NCBI RefSeq assembly: GCF_022479115.1
Contig: NZ_CP092497.1
Location: forward strand, 4,588,001 to 4,652,000
DNA length: 64,000 nt
Origin: Amycolatopsis sp. EV170708-02-1
GTDB taxonomy: Bacteria > Actinomycetota > Actinomycetes > Mycobacteriales > Pseudonocardiaceae
Direction of reading: 5' to 3'
Shown piece after piece: positions 28,221 through 36,790 of this stretch. The notes under the pieces are model-generated. The model made no database searches and was not told where the DNA came from. It saw nothing but the letters and a program-made list of their open reading frames with translations. The translations under genes were made by a program, and so were the position numbers. Position 1 is the first letter of the stretch. Each line of letters begins with the position of its first letter.

Positions 28221-28264
28221 AGGATCGCGGTGGTCACGCCTTCGGGCGCGGCCACCGCGATCCT
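28221..28264. terminator. Bidirectional hairpin terminator
   Basis: Perfect 13-bp arms (28221-28233 AGGATCGCGGTGG, 28252-28264 CCACCGCGATCCT) between the convergent fasciclin and Asp23-operon genes. Confidence 0.75.
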
Positions 28265-28268
28265 CATG

Positions 28269-28574
28269 TCAGGGTACGAGCGCGGCGGCGTCCACATCGG
28301 TCACCACGAGCCGCAGACTCGCGTTCTCCCAAGGGGTTCCGGCCAGCACGGGGCGCAAAGCGGCCCCGGCGGCCTCCGTGAGCGGCGGGATCGGCACCTC
28401 CAGCGCGACCACGCGGATCTCGACGACGTGCTCGGAGACGTCGACGGCCATCACGTCGAGATCCCACGGCACCGCCGCCGCGGCGGCCGTGGTGGACGGC
28501 GTGGCCGCGCGCAGCCCCGGTATCCCGCGGAGGGTGCTGAGCAGTGAGGCGGTCAGTTCGGAACGTGCGGTCAC
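28269..28574 (-). CDS. Hypothetical protein, last gene of the Asp23 operon
   Basis: A 101-aa protein starting at GTG 28574, which overlaps the stop of the Asp23 gene (GTGA). Sequence: helix (ELTASLLSTLRGIPGLRAA), then alternating beta strands (WDLDVMAVDV, HVVEIRVVALEVPIPPL), and a C-terminal strand LRLVVTDVDA. This recalls a small relative of the Asp23 fold, but I cannot assign a family. Confidence 0.65.
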   Translation of the reverse strand: MTARSELTASLLSTLRGIPGLRAATPSTTAAAAAVPWDLDVMAVDVSEHVVEIRVVALEVPIPPLTEAAGAALRPVLAGTPWENASLRLVVTDVDAAALVP

Positions 28575-28972
28575 AACAGTCCTCCACGGATTTCGATGTC
28601 CAAAATGGACACCGAGACGGCCGACGGGGTGAGCCCGGTCGCCTCGGTGACCGCTTTGCCCACGGCCCGCTGCACCGCCTGCGCGGTCGCGGCGGCCTGG
28701 TCCAGGCCGGAGAGCGAAAGGTCGATCTCCACCCGCACGTCCGGCGGGTCGTGCTCGACGAACGCGCGGACGCCTTCCGTGGGCGCCGGTTCGAGGCCCT
28801 TGATCCGCTGCCGCGCGATCCGCGTCAGCGAGCCGGCCAGCCCGCGCAGCCCGGGTTCCAGGCGGACCACGCCGGGGACCCGGGCCGCGGCGTGCGCGGC
28901 GACCGCCGCGACCACCGGCGGGGCGATCACCGTCTCGACCAGGTGCCGGGCCGGTGCCTGCTCACGCGTCAT
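28571..28972 (-). CDS. Asp23/Gls24-family envelope stress response protein
   Basis: A 133-aa protein from ATG 28972. It has the Asp23 pattern: VVAAVAAHAAARVPGVVRLE at the N-terminus, then DVRVEIDLSLSGLDQAAATA, AVQRAVGKAVTEATGL and VSVSILDIEI. In firmicutes and actinomycetes such proteins are membrane-associated and respond to envelope stress. It overlaps both neighbours by a few bases, which marks it as part of one operon with the sigma factor. Confidence 0.85.
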   Translation of the reverse strand: MTREQAPARHLVETVIAPPVVAAVAAHAAARVPGVVRLEPGLRGLAGSLTRIARQRIKGLEPAPTEGVRAFVEHDPPDVRVEIDLSLSGLDQAAATAQAVQRAVGKAVTEATGLTPSAVSVSILDIEIRGGLL

Positions 28973-29522
28973 AGAGGTCCTCCACCACCAGGTCGAGCCG
29001 GGCCAGGCGGAGACCGATCCTGGCCCCCGCCGCCGCCGTGACCCGCTCGCGGACGACGTCCAGCGAGTCACCGTCGAAATCATGCGCGATCGCCAGGTTC
29101 AGCTCCACGTTCACGGCCAGCGGGTCGGCGACGTCCGGTGCGGGCAGCACCCGGCAGCGCCGCGCGCGGACACCGTCGACGGAGTCCGCGGCGAACCGCA
29201 GCACGGCCGCGACCGCCTGATCGCTCACCTGGACCTCGCCCGGCTCCGGGCTCGCCAGCGGCACCAGATCGCGACGCCGCACCTCGGCGCGGATCGCGGA
29301 CATGATGCGGCTGGTGAGATCCGGCGACGGCTCGGCGTCGTCTTCGGCCAGTTCCCTGGTCAGCCCCCGCAGCACCAGAAGGCTCTCGCGGGCCGCCCGG
29401 CAATGCGGGCAGTCGAGTTCGTGCGCGTCCGCCCGGCCGGCGTCGACCTCGTCGAGCCGTTCCCAGACCTGTTCCACATCACGGCCGCACGGCAGCAGGT
29501 AGTCGCGGGTCGCGTGGTTCAT
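28962..29522 (-). CDS. Zinc-finger (anti-sigma-like) plus Asp23/Gls24 fusion protein
   Basis: A 186-aa protein. ATG 29522 overlaps the sigma factor stop (ATGA). Residues about 1-50 hold CGRD and the motif HELDCPHC, the HxxxCxxC signature of zinc-binding anti-sigma domains. The rest has Asp23-like strands (LAVNVELNLAIAHDFDGDSL, VVRERVTAAAGARIGL, LDLVVEDL). I infer that it binds the ECF sigma factor encoded just upstream and links its release to envelope status. It lacks a membrane helix of its own; the Asp23 part could supply the membrane link. Confidence 0.75.
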   Translation of the reverse strand: MNHATRDYLLPCGRDVEQVWERLDEVDAGRADAHELDCPHCRAARESLLVLRGLTRELAEDDAEPSPDLTSRIMSAIRAEVRRRDLVPLASPEPGEVQVSDQAVAAVLRFAADSVDGVRARRCRVLPAPDVADPLAVNVELNLAIAHDFDGDSLDVVRERVTAAAGARIGLRLARLDLVVEDLYDA

Positions 29523-30100
29523 CGCCATGGCGCCATCACCTCCGCCAACTGTGCTCGTGCTCGCGCGATGCGTCCGCGCACCGCGGTGGTGGTCGCCCCG
29601 ATCGCCTTCGCGATCTCCTCGTAGGAGCGCCCGTGGACCTCGCGTAACAGCCAGCAGGCCCGTTGCTCGGCGGTCAGCTGGTCGAGTGCCCCGGTCAGCG
29701 CCGCCATCTGCGCGCTCGTCTCGGCCGCGCGATCCGGCCGTCCCGCCGAACCGGTGGACTCCTGCTGATCCAGCTCGACGTCGGCCACCGGCTTCCTGGC
29801 GCGGATCACGTTCAGGCACCGGTTGGTCGTCATCCGGTAGAGCCAGCCGACGAACGCCGCGTCCTCCTGCAGCTGGTCGAGCCGCCGCCAGGCGACGAGG
29901 AACACCTCCTGGACGACGTCCTCGGCGTCGCCTTTGTTCCCCAGCATCCGCAGCGCCAGCCGGTACATCGGCCCCTGGAACCGCAGGACGAGCTGCTCGT
30001 ACGCGCGGATCTCGCCGTCGCGGGCGCGCGCCACGAGCGTCGCGTCGTCCAGCACCGTTTCGCCGGCCGCGAGTGGCTCGGTTCTCGCCGAAGTCGTCAT
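29519..30100 (-). CDS. ECF-type RNA polymerase sigma factor
   Basis: A 193-aa protein from ATG 30100 (a GTG three codons upstream is possible). Region 2: LVARARDGEIRAYEQLVLRF, YRLALRMLGNKGDAEDVVQE and VFLVAWRRLDQ. Region 4: LDQLTAEQRACWLLREVHGR, SYEEIAKAIGATTTAVRGRI. It heads a four-gene overlapping operon with the zinc-finger/Asp23 fusion, Asp23 and a small protein, so it probably directs an envelope-stress response under that anti-sigma candidate. Confidence 0.9.
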   Translation of the reverse strand: MTTSARTEPLAAGETVLDDATLVARARDGEIRAYEQLVLRFQGPMYRLALRMLGNKGDAEDVVQEVFLVAWRRLDQLQEDAAFVGWLYRMTTNRCLNVIRARKPVADVELDQQESTGSAGRPDRAAETSAQMAALTGALDQLTAEQRACWLLREVHGRSYEEIAKAIGATTTAVRGRIARARAQLAEVMAPWR

Positions 30101-30247
30101 CGAGCGCACCTGTGCAGCGCCGTCATGCCGAAGCTCCCTTCACCCCACCCGGGCAGGTGGTCACCCGTAAGACACCGCTTCCCCGGAAACGTCACGCGGG
30201 AAACCCGATCCAGCCGACCACGGCCCGGCGGATCGCGCACGCCGAAG

Positions 30248-31021
30248 TCAGGTGATCGCCCGGCGGCGGAACGCCCGGAGACCCGCGGGGGTGAGCACGA
30301 CCAGCGCGAGGACCAGCGCGGACGCGCAGAGCCATGCGGGCAGGTGGGCGACTTCCGGGGTCAGCGCGCCGCGCAGGCCCTCGCTGACATAGGTCATCGG
30401 GTTCAGCGCGCACAGGGCGCGGAACCAGGGGACGGCGGTGAGCTCGGGGAACGGGAACTGGGCGGAGCCGGTGAACAGCAACGGCGGCATCACCAGCGAG
30501 AAGGTGACCCCGATCCGGGCGGGGGAGACGAGTGAGCCGATCGTCACCCCGGCCGCGCCGCCCGCCAGCGCGCCCAGCACCGTGTAGCCGAGTGCCGCCG
30601 GGAGACCGGCCGCCCGCCAGGACAACTCGCCGAGCACGAGCGCGCCGACCGGGACCATGAAGACGGCCGTGACCACGCCGCGCGACGCCGCCGCGAAGAT
30701 CCGCTCGACGACGATCCAGGCGAGCGGCACGGGTGCCCGCAGCCTGTTCTCGATGGTGCGGGTGGCGAATTCCATGGCCAGCGGGAAGGACGCGTTCTGG
30801 GCGGCGGCGAAGAACGCGTTCAGCGCGACGAGCCCGGGCAGGAGCAGCCGCGCGTAGCCGGGCGGGGTGTAGCCGAGCGCGCCGAGGACCTTTCCGAACA
30901 CGAGGAGCATCAGCAGGGGTTGCATGAGCACCTGCGCCAGTACGCCGCCGAGCTGCTTCCGGGTGATGAGCAGATCGTGTTCCAGCAGGCCCCAGAACAC
31001 GCGCCACGGACTCGGGGTCAT
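30248..31021 (-). CDS. ABC-2 type transporter permease
   Basis: A 257-aa protein with six membrane helices, of the DrrB/NodJ type: GLLEHDLLITRKQLGGVLAQ at the N-terminus, FATRTIENRLRAPVPLAWIV in the middle, the exporter signature LTAVPWFRALCALNPMTYVS and EGLRGAL at the end. It should pair with an ATPase subunit for export of drugs, polysaccharides or lipids, but no ATPase gene is adjacent on either side. The start is ATG 31021. Confidence 0.85.
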   Translation of the reverse strand: MTPSPWRVFWGLLEHDLLITRKQLGGVLAQVLMQPLLMLLVFGKVLGALGYTPPGYARLLLPGLVALNAFFAAAQNASFPLAMEFATRTIENRLRAPVPLAWIVVERIFAAASRGVVTAVFMVPVGALVLGELSWRAAGLPAALGYTVLGALAGGAAGVTIGSLVSPARIGVTFSLVMPPLLFTGSAQFPFPELTAVPWFRALCALNPMTYVSEGLRGALTPEVAHLPAWLCASALVLALVVLTPAGLRAFRRRAIT

Positions 31022-31213
31022 ATACGAAGCTTACGCTTGCTGATTTTCGGTCAGGGAGGACCGCTGGACCTCGGGGTCGAGCACTCGCCACGCGACCGAA
31101 TCGGCGATTTCGCGTGACTGTACGGACGGCACTTGTGATCCGATGGACGACACGCGTGCTTAGGCGGCCATCGCGTCCTGAGTCGCCGTATTGCCAAGTG
31201 TTAGCGTTGTATC

Positions 31214-31687
31214 ATGAGTGAAGCCACGCAGGTCGCGGAGTCGGTGCGCTGGGCCGTTTCGCGGTTGTCGTCCCGGCTCCGCGCCGAGCAGCCCGGCGAT
31301 GAGCGGAGCCTGAGCAGGCTGGCTTCGTCGGTACTGGCGAACCTGCGGCACAGCGGGCCGCTGACCGTCGGCGCGCTCGCCGCGATCGAGGGAGTGCAGC
31401 CGCAGTCCTTGACCAGGGTGCTCAACGCGCTCGAGACGGAAGGCCGCGTCGTCCGGCGTCCCGACGAGCACGACCGGCGGGCGCAGCGGATCGCGATCAC
31501 CGAAGACGGCCGCGAAGCCCTGCGCGCACACGTCCGCGACGGCAACCGCTGGCTGGCCGCGGCCCTCGGCGAAACGCTGACCCCCGCGGAACGTGAGATC
31601 GTGCGGGTGGCGGCGGGATTGCTGCTCCAGGTCGCCGGCCACGGAGCCGTGAACGACCGCGGCCGGGGTGCCCCGCCGCCGCTCTGA
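31214..31687 (+). CDS. MarR-family transcriptional regulator
   Basis: A 157-aa protein with the MarR winged helix: LANLRHSGPLTVGALAAIEG, VQPQSLTRVLNALETEGRVV, and wing RRPDEHDRRAQRIAITEDGR. It diverges from the lone ABC-2 permease and is convergent with the FAD monooxygenase. Both are plausible targets. ATG 31214 has no clear ribosome-binding site. Confidence 0.9.
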   Translation: MSEATQVAESVRWAVSRLSSRLRAEQPGDERSLSRLASSVLANLRHSGPLTVGALAAIEGVQPQSLTRVLNALETEGRVVRRPDEHDRRAQRIAITEDGREALRAHVRDGNRWLAAALGETLTPAEREIVRVAAGLLLQVAGHGAVNDRGRGAPPPL

Positions 31688-31698
31688 CCGGCCTCGCT

Positions 31699-32862
31699 TC
31701 AGCCGTGCCGGACGAGCGCGGGGTACTCGTCGAGGGTGATGTCGGTGGCGAACTTGTCGGTCACCCACAGCATCCCGCGCAGCAGGAGCCGTCGCCGGAA
31801 CATCTGGTCGCGCAGTTTGATCCGCAGTGCGGTCGGCGGCGCGAGGAACGGCCCGGCGTTGGCGTTGCGGGCGATCTTGGCGTAGCCCGAGAACTTCTCG
31901 TCGTACCGGTGGAAGGCGAGTTCGTGGTCGCCGTCCGCGGCGGCGAGTTCGCCCGCGATGACGTACGCGGCCACGATGGCGAGCCCGGTGCCGAAGCCGC
32001 CCAGCGTGTTGCCGTACGCCGCGTCGCCGAGGAGCGCGACGCGTCCGGTGGAGTAGCCGTCCATCTTGACCCGGGCGATCGAGTCCAGGTAGACGTCGTC
32101 CGAGCGCTTCACCGCCTCCATCAGCTCGGGCAGCCGCCAGCCGCCGCCGTCGAACGCGGCGGCCAGGATCTCCTTCTGCCTGCCGATGTCGTAGCGGTCA
32201 TAGCCGATCTCGGGCGAGGCGAACACGAAGAACGCGGTCGCCTTGGGCCCGCCGGTGGCGGCCATCCGGCCGGGCTCGTTGTACATCACGGCCGGGCCGC
32301 CGTCGGTTTCGCCGGTCTCGACCAGGGCGTAGTAGTGGCCGAGGTGCTCCACGTAGTCGGCTTCCGGGCCGAACGCCAGCCGTCGCACGGTGGAGTGGAT
32401 GCCGTCCGCGCCGAAGACGAGGTCGAACCGCCTCGGGGCTTCGCGCTCGAAGGTGACGTCGACCCCGTCGGGGGTCTCGGTCAGCGAGGTGATCGAGTCG
32501 CCGAAGACGTACTCGCAGTCCGACGAGGTCCGGTCGTACAGGATCCGGGCCAGATCGCCGCGCCGGATCTCGACGTCGCCGCCGGTGAACTCGCCGGGCA
32601 GGACGGCGAGCGGCCGCTCCTCGGCGTCGATGATGGTCTGGTCGAGCCCGCCGGTCTGGTGCCGGTGGATCTCGTCGAGGATGCCCATGCGCTCCAGCAC
32701 GGTGCGGTGGGTCGCGCCCTTGAAGTCGACCGCCTGGCCGCCGGGGCGCAGTTCCGGCGACCGTTCGACGACGGTGACCGCGTAGCCCTGGCGGGAGAGC
32801 CAGAAGGCGAGCGCGGGACCGGCGATGCTCGCGCCGGAGATGAGGACTGTCCTGTTCGTCAT
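31699..32862 (-). CDS. FAD-dependent monooxygenase (PHBH fold, TetX/Rdm-like)
   Basis: A 387-aa aromatic hydroxylase-type flavoprotein: VLISGASIAGPALAFWLSRQ (Rossmann), VVERSPELRPGGQAVDFKG, the DG motif LVFGADGIHSTVRRLAFG, and GRVALLGDAAYGNTLGGFG with GD, followed by GLAIVAAYVIAGELA. Such enzymes hydroxylate aromatic or polyketide substrates, or inactivate tetracycline or rifamycin. The substrate is unknown. The convergent MarR ends 11 bp away. Confidence 0.9.
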   Translation of the reverse strand: MTNRTVLISGASIAGPALAFWLSRQGYAVTVVERSPELRPGGQAVDFKGATHRTVLERMGILDEIHRHQTGGLDQTIIDAEERPLAVLPGEFTGGDVEIRRGDLARILYDRTSSDCEYVFGDSITSLTETPDGVDVTFEREAPRRFDLVFGADGIHSTVRRLAFGPEADYVEHLGHYYALVETGETDGGPAVMYNEPGRMAATGGPKATAFFVFASPEIGYDRYDIGRQKEILAAAFDGGGWRLPELMEAVKRSDDVYLDSIARVKMDGYSTGRVALLGDAAYGNTLGGFGTGLAIVAAYVIAGELAAADGDHELAFHRYDEKFSGYAKIARNANAGPFLAPPTALRIKLRDQMFRRRLLLRGMLWVTDKFATDITLDEYPALVRHG

Positions 32863-32920
32863 GGCAGGAGCTTCGCGGCCGGTGTTGACGAAGCGCTGAC
32901 AGCCCGCTGACCGCTCCCCG

Positions 32921-34066
32921 TCAGCTCCAGCCCGGCAAGGGAAGGGTGAGTTGCCCGGGCACGTCCGGCGGCGCCGTCTCGTAGCGCGGTGGTGTCGCCG
33001 ACAGCCCGATCGGGTTGCGGGTCAGCCGCACGGAGGTGCCGTCTGGCCGCGGGAGATCGACCGTCGGGGCCAGCCCGAGCCGTTCGGCCAGCGCGAACGC
33101 GCCCGCGACGTCGTTGACCTCCCCGGCGGGCACGCCTGCCGCGCTCAACTCCGCCGCCCACTCGGCCGCGGGGCGCCTGCCCAGGTGGTCTTCGAGCAGT
33201 GCGCGGAGCTCGCTCCGGTTCGCGACCCGGGCCGGATTGGTCGCGAACCGGCTGTCCTCGGCGAGTTCCGGCAGGCCGATGACCTCGCACAGCGCCGCGA
33301 ACTGCCGGTCGTTGCCGACGGCGAGCGCGAGTTCGTGATCGGCGCAGGGGACGAGTTCGTAAGGGGCGATGCTGGGATGCCGGTTGCCCATCCGCGCCGG
33401 GACCGTCCCGCCGGAGGTGTAGGCGCTGCCCTGGTTGACCAGGGCGGCGAGCAGGCTGGAGAGCAGGTCGATCTCGACGCGCTGGCCCTGCCCGGTCCGG
33501 TCGCGGTGGCGCAGGGCGGCGAGGATGCCGACGCTCGCGAACAGCCCGGCCAGGACGTCGACGAGCGCGACGCCGACCTTCTGCGGTTCGCCCGCCGGGT
33601 CACCGGTGATGCTCATCAGTCCGCCGACGGCCTGGATGAGCAGGTCGTAACCGGGCAGCGCGGCGCCGCCGCCGGTGCCGAAACCCGTGACGGAGCACAG
33701 GACGAGGCCGGGGTTGGCCGCCAGCAAGGTTTCCGGGCCGAGGCCGAGGCGCTCCATCACGCCGGGCCGGAAGTTCTCGACCACGACGTCGGCCTCCAGC
33801 GCGAGCGCGCGGGCCTGGGCGAGGTCGTCCGGATTCCCGAGGTCCAGCGCCACACTCGTCTTGTTCCGGTTCACCGACTGGAAGTACGTCGCCTGACCGG
33901 TCGCGTCGTAGGGCGGGCCCCAGCTGCGGGTGTCGTCGCCGGTACCCGGCCGCTCGACCTTGATCACGGTCGCGCCGAGGTCGGCCAGCAGCATGGTGGC
34001 GAACGGGCCGGCGAGCACCCGCGAGAAGTCGAGGACGCGAAGCGGGCCGAGCGCGGTTTCGGACAT
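32921..34066 (-). CDS. CaiB/BaiF-family CoA transferase
   Basis: A 381-aa class III CoA transferase from ATG 34066. Seen: LRVLDFSRVLAGPFATMLLA, DLGATVIKVERPGTGDDTRS, NRNKTSVALDL, VVENFRPGVMERLGL with the region of the catalytic Asp, VLCSVTGFG, and GYDLLIQAVGGLMSITG. These enzymes move CoA between carboxylic acids (succinyl-, formyl- or carnitine-CoA types). The acid is not predictable here. Confidence 0.92.
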   Translation of the reverse strand: MSETALGPLRVLDFSRVLAGPFATMLLADLGATVIKVERPGTGDDTRSWGPPYDATGQATYFQSVNRNKTSVALDLGNPDDLAQARALALEADVVVENFRPGVMERLGLGPETLLAANPGLVLCSVTGFGTGGGAALPGYDLLIQAVGGLMSITGDPAGEPQKVGVALVDVLAGLFASVGILAALRHRDRTGQGQRVEIDLLSSLLAALVNQGSAYTSGGTVPARMGNRHPSIAPYELVPCADHELALAVGNDRQFAALCEVIGLPELAEDSRFATNPARVANRSELRALLEDHLGRRPAAEWAAELSAAGVPAGEVNDVAGAFALAERLGLAPTVDLPRPDGTSVRLTRNPIGLSATPPRYETAPPDVPGQLTLPLPGWS

Positions 34067-34127
34067 GGACCCGACCCTAAGCGGCCGCTCGCTTCTTCGA
34101 AGTTGTGATCGCGCTCACGAACCCGAT

Positions 34128-34162
34128 ACTTTCCTCTAGGTACCTACTATCCCCAGGAAGGT
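34128..34162. promoter_or_regulatory. Candidate operator upstream of the NmrA-like gene
   Basis: A near inverted repeat ACTTTCCT (34128-34135) and AGGAAGGT (34155-34162) flanks a perfect palindrome TAGGTACCTA (34137-34146). In actinomycetes NmrA-like genes are often controlled by divergent HxlR repressors. No hxlR gene is nearby, so the regulator would be encoded elsewhere. Confidence 0.4.
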
Positions 34163-34203
34163 AGCTTCGGTCGCGTCAACGCAACGTGATTCGAGGAGAG
34201 ACC

Positions 34204-35022
34204 ATGATCGTGGTGACCGGAGCGACCGGGAACGTGGGACGGCTGCTGGTGGAAACCCTTGCCGCCGCAGGGGAAAAAGTGACGGCGGTGTCGCGCCGGA
34301 TCTCGGCGGCGGACGTGCCCGACGGCGTGCGGGCCGTGCAGGCCGACCTCACCAGGTCCGACGGATTGAAGCAGGTCTTCGACGGCGCGGATCGGGTTTT
34401 CCTGTTGACGTCGGGAGAATTCATGGCGGCGGGTGGCGACGTCGCGGAAATCATCGCGGCGGCCGGGGGAGCGCGGATCGTGCTCCTGTCCTCCCAAGGC
34501 GTCGGAACCGGGCGGCACGCGCCCGCGTTCGAAGCGGCGGTCAAGGCTTCGAGTCCGGAGTGGACAGTGCTGCGGCCGGGCGGTTTCGCGTCGAACGCCT
34601 TCCAGTGGGCGCCGGCGATCCGGGCCGATCGGGTCGTCGCCGCACCGTTCGGCGACGTCGCCTTGCCCGTGATCGACCCGGCCGACATCGCCGACGTCGC
34701 GGCGGCCGTGCTGCGGGAACCCGGGCACCACGGCCGGACCTACGTGCTCACCGGACCCGAGCCGATCTCGCCCCGGCGGCAGGCGGCGGACCTCGGCGAG
34801 GCGCTGGGCGAGCCGCTGCGCTTCACCGAACTGAGCGAAGCCGAGGCCCGCGCCGCGATGTCGGAGTTCATGCCGCCGGTGGTCGTGGAGGCCACGCTCT
34901 CCATCCTCGGCACGCCCACGGAGGACGAACTGCGGGTCAGCCCCGACGTCGAAAAGGTGCTCGGGCGACCGGGGCGCACCTTCGCCGAATGGGCGGCGCG
35001 GAACGCGGCGGCGTTCAAGTGA
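34204..35022 (+). CDS. NmrA-like NAD(P)-binding protein (atypical SDR)
   Basis: A 272-aa protein from ATG 34204 behind GGAG. It starts MIVVTGATGNVGRLLVETLA, an atypical-SDR dinucleotide loop, then VTAVSRRIS, VFLLTSGEF and TVLRPGGFASNAFQWAP. It lacks a full YxxxK dyad, as in NmrA/QOR2-like quinone reductases or redox sensors. The upstream palindromes suggest regulated expression. Confidence 0.88.
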   Translation: MIVVTGATGNVGRLLVETLAAAGEKVTAVSRRISAADVPDGVRAVQADLTRSDGLKQVFDGADRVFLLTSGEFMAAGGDVAEIIAAAGGARIVLLSSQGVGTGRHAPAFEAAVKASSPEWTVLRPGGFASNAFQWAPAIRADRVVAAPFGDVALPVIDPADIADVAAAVLREPGHHGRTYVLTGPEPISPRRQAADLGEALGEPLRFTELSEAEARAAMSEFMPPVVVEATLSILGTPTEDELRVSPDVEKVLGRPGRTFAEWAARNAAAFK

Positions 35023-35031
35023 CCATCGCCG

Positions 35032-35469
35032 TCAACCGGCGGCGAGCAGGGTCTCGATGTCGCCGGTGCTGTCCCGGTGGGCCGCGGCCATGAGCAGGCG
35101 GTGTGCGAGGTCCGGTTCGGTCTCCGGCGGGACGACCAGCAGGGTCAGCCGCCGCCTGCCCGCGGTGCCGATCACCGTCACGGTGTCGGTGTGCTGCGAG
35201 TGGAATCCTTCGAGCCGGACCTTGCCGCTCTCGACCGCGAGCCGGAGGGGAGCGGGTGGCCAGGCCGTGAGGTTGTAGGTCACCCGCTCGACGCGCTCCA
35301 GCTGGACGGCCAGTACCACCAGCAGGAACGGTAGTTCGGTGGCGAGGTCACGGGAGGCGGGCCACCACGCGCCGTCGACGTGTCCGGTCGCGGGCGCCGT
35401 GGGCTTGAGGCGCAGCCGGGCGACGTGTTCCGGATGAGCGGCGGTGTTCGTGGTGGGGACCGTCTTCAT
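35032..35469 (-). CDS. DUF5994 family protein
   Basis: A 145-aa protein. ATG 35469 (MKTVPTTNTAAHPEH) follows GGAGC and is preferred to the longer frame from 35583. The conserved block RLRLKPTAPATGHVDGAWWP then SRDLATELPFLL, followed by VERVTYNLTAWPPAP and FHSQHTDTVTVIG, is the DUF5994 pattern of actinomycetes. Function is unknown; the gene is unlinked to its neighbours by overlap. Confidence 0.8.
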   Translation of the reverse strand: MKTVPTTNTAAHPEHVARLRLKPTAPATGHVDGAWWPASRDLATELPFLLVVLAVQLERVERVTYNLTAWPPAPLRLAVESGKVRLEGFHSQHTDTVTVIGTAGRRRLTLLVVPPETEPDLAHRLLMAAAHRDSTGDIETLLAAG

Positions 35470-35618
35470 GGCGGTGCTCCGTCCCGGGCCGAGTGGCCGG
35501 ATGGGGCCGAGGACGACGCGGACTCGAACGCTCGCGCACGGAATGCTCTCGGACACCACCGAGCCTACGCCGTCGCGGCCCACTGTGCTTAGACTGAGGT
35601 CTAATTAAGGGGCCCCAC

Positions 35619-36767
35619 GTGGACCAGCTCACTCTCGGCGTCATTTCCCGCTCGCGCAAAGAAAACGAGCGGCGGGTTCCGATCCATCCGCGCCATCTCG
35701 AACGGATCGACCCGGATCTCCGGCGAAGCATCTATCTCGAACAGGGCTACGGCGACCGCTTCGGAATCCCGGACGAGGAACTGGCGCCGCTCGTCGCCGG
35801 CCTCCGCACCCGCGAGCGGCTCATCGCGGACTGCGACATCGTCCTTTTGGCGAAACCGCTCGCCGGTGACCTCGCCGATCTCCGGCCGGGGCAGATCCTG
35901 TGGGGCTGGCCGCACTGCGTCCAGGACGACAAGCTCACCCAGCTGGCCATCGACCGGAAGCTGACCCTCATCGCCTTCGAAGCGATGAACCATTGGCGCC
36001 GTGACGGTTCCTTCTCCCTGCACGTCTTCCACAAGAACAACGAGCTGGCGGGCTATTGCTCGGTGCTGCACGCGCTTCAGCTGATCGGCGCGACGGGCGA
36101 CTACGGCCGTCGCCTTCGCGCGGTCGTGATCGGCTTCGGCGCGACCGCGCGCGGTTCGGTGACGGCGTTGAACGCGCACGGGATCCACGACGTGCACGTC
36201 CTCACCCATCGCGGCGTCACCGCGGTCGGGTCGCCGATCCACTCGGCGAACATCGTGCATCTCGACCACGACCTGAAGGGCCCGGCGGATCTCCGCCGTA
36301 GTCACGCGATCACCGAGGACGGTCGCGTGCCGCTGGCGGATTTCCTCGCCGGGCACGACATCGTCGTCAACTGCGTACTGCAGGACACCAAGGCGCCGTT
36401 GACCTTCCTCGACGAGGAGGACCTCGCCGCGTTCCGGCACGGAAGCCTCGTCGTCGACGTCTCCTGCGACGAGGGCATGGGGTTCAGCTGGGCCAAGCCG
36501 ACGACGTTCACGGAGCCGACCTTCCAGGTCGGCGGCCTCACCTACTACGCCGTCGACCACAGCCCGTCCTACCTCTGGGACTCGGCGACCTGGGAGATCA
36601 GTGGTGCGCTCCTGCCGCATCTGAGGCAGGTGCTGGCGGGGCGATCCGCGTGGGCCGCCGATCCGACGCTCGACCGGGCGATCGAGATCAGCGAGGGCAC
36701 GATCCGGAATCCGGACATCCTGGCCTTCCAGCATCGGTCGGCGGAGTACCCGCACGCGCACAGGTGA
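35619..36767 (+). CDS. N5-(carboxyethyl)ornithine synthase-like / alanine dehydrogenase-fold protein
   Basis: A 382-aa protein starting at GTG 35619. N-terminal TLGVISRSRKENERRVPIHP and YGDRFGIPDEEL belong to the alanine dehydrogenase/transhydrogenase fold; the Rossmann part shows VVIGFGATARGSVTALNAHG. WGWPHCVQDDKLTQLAIDRK and FEAMNHWRRDGSFSLHVFHK match carboxyethylornithine synthases, which reductively join pyruvate to ornithine with NADPH. The substrate assignment rests on family resemblance only. Confidence 0.8.
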   Translation: MDQLTLGVISRSRKENERRVPIHPRHLERIDPDLRRSIYLEQGYGDRFGIPDEELAPLVAGLRTRERLIADCDIVLLAKPLAGDLADLRPGQILWGWPHCVQDDKLTQLAIDRKLTLIAFEAMNHWRRDGSFSLHVFHKNNELAGYCSVLHALQLIGATGDYGRRLRAVVIGFGATARGSVTALNAHGIHDVHVLTHRGVTAVGSPIHSANIVHLDHDLKGPADLRRSHAITEDGRVPLADFLAGHDIVVNCVLQDTKAPLTFLDEEDLAAFRHGSLVVDVSCDEGMGFSWAKPTTFTEPTFQVGGLTYYAVDHSPSYLWDSATWEISGALLPHLRQVLAGRSAWAADPTLDRAIEISEGTIRNPDILAFQHRSAEYPHAHR

Positions 36768-36790
36768 GCGGCGGGCTCGATGAGAAAGTT

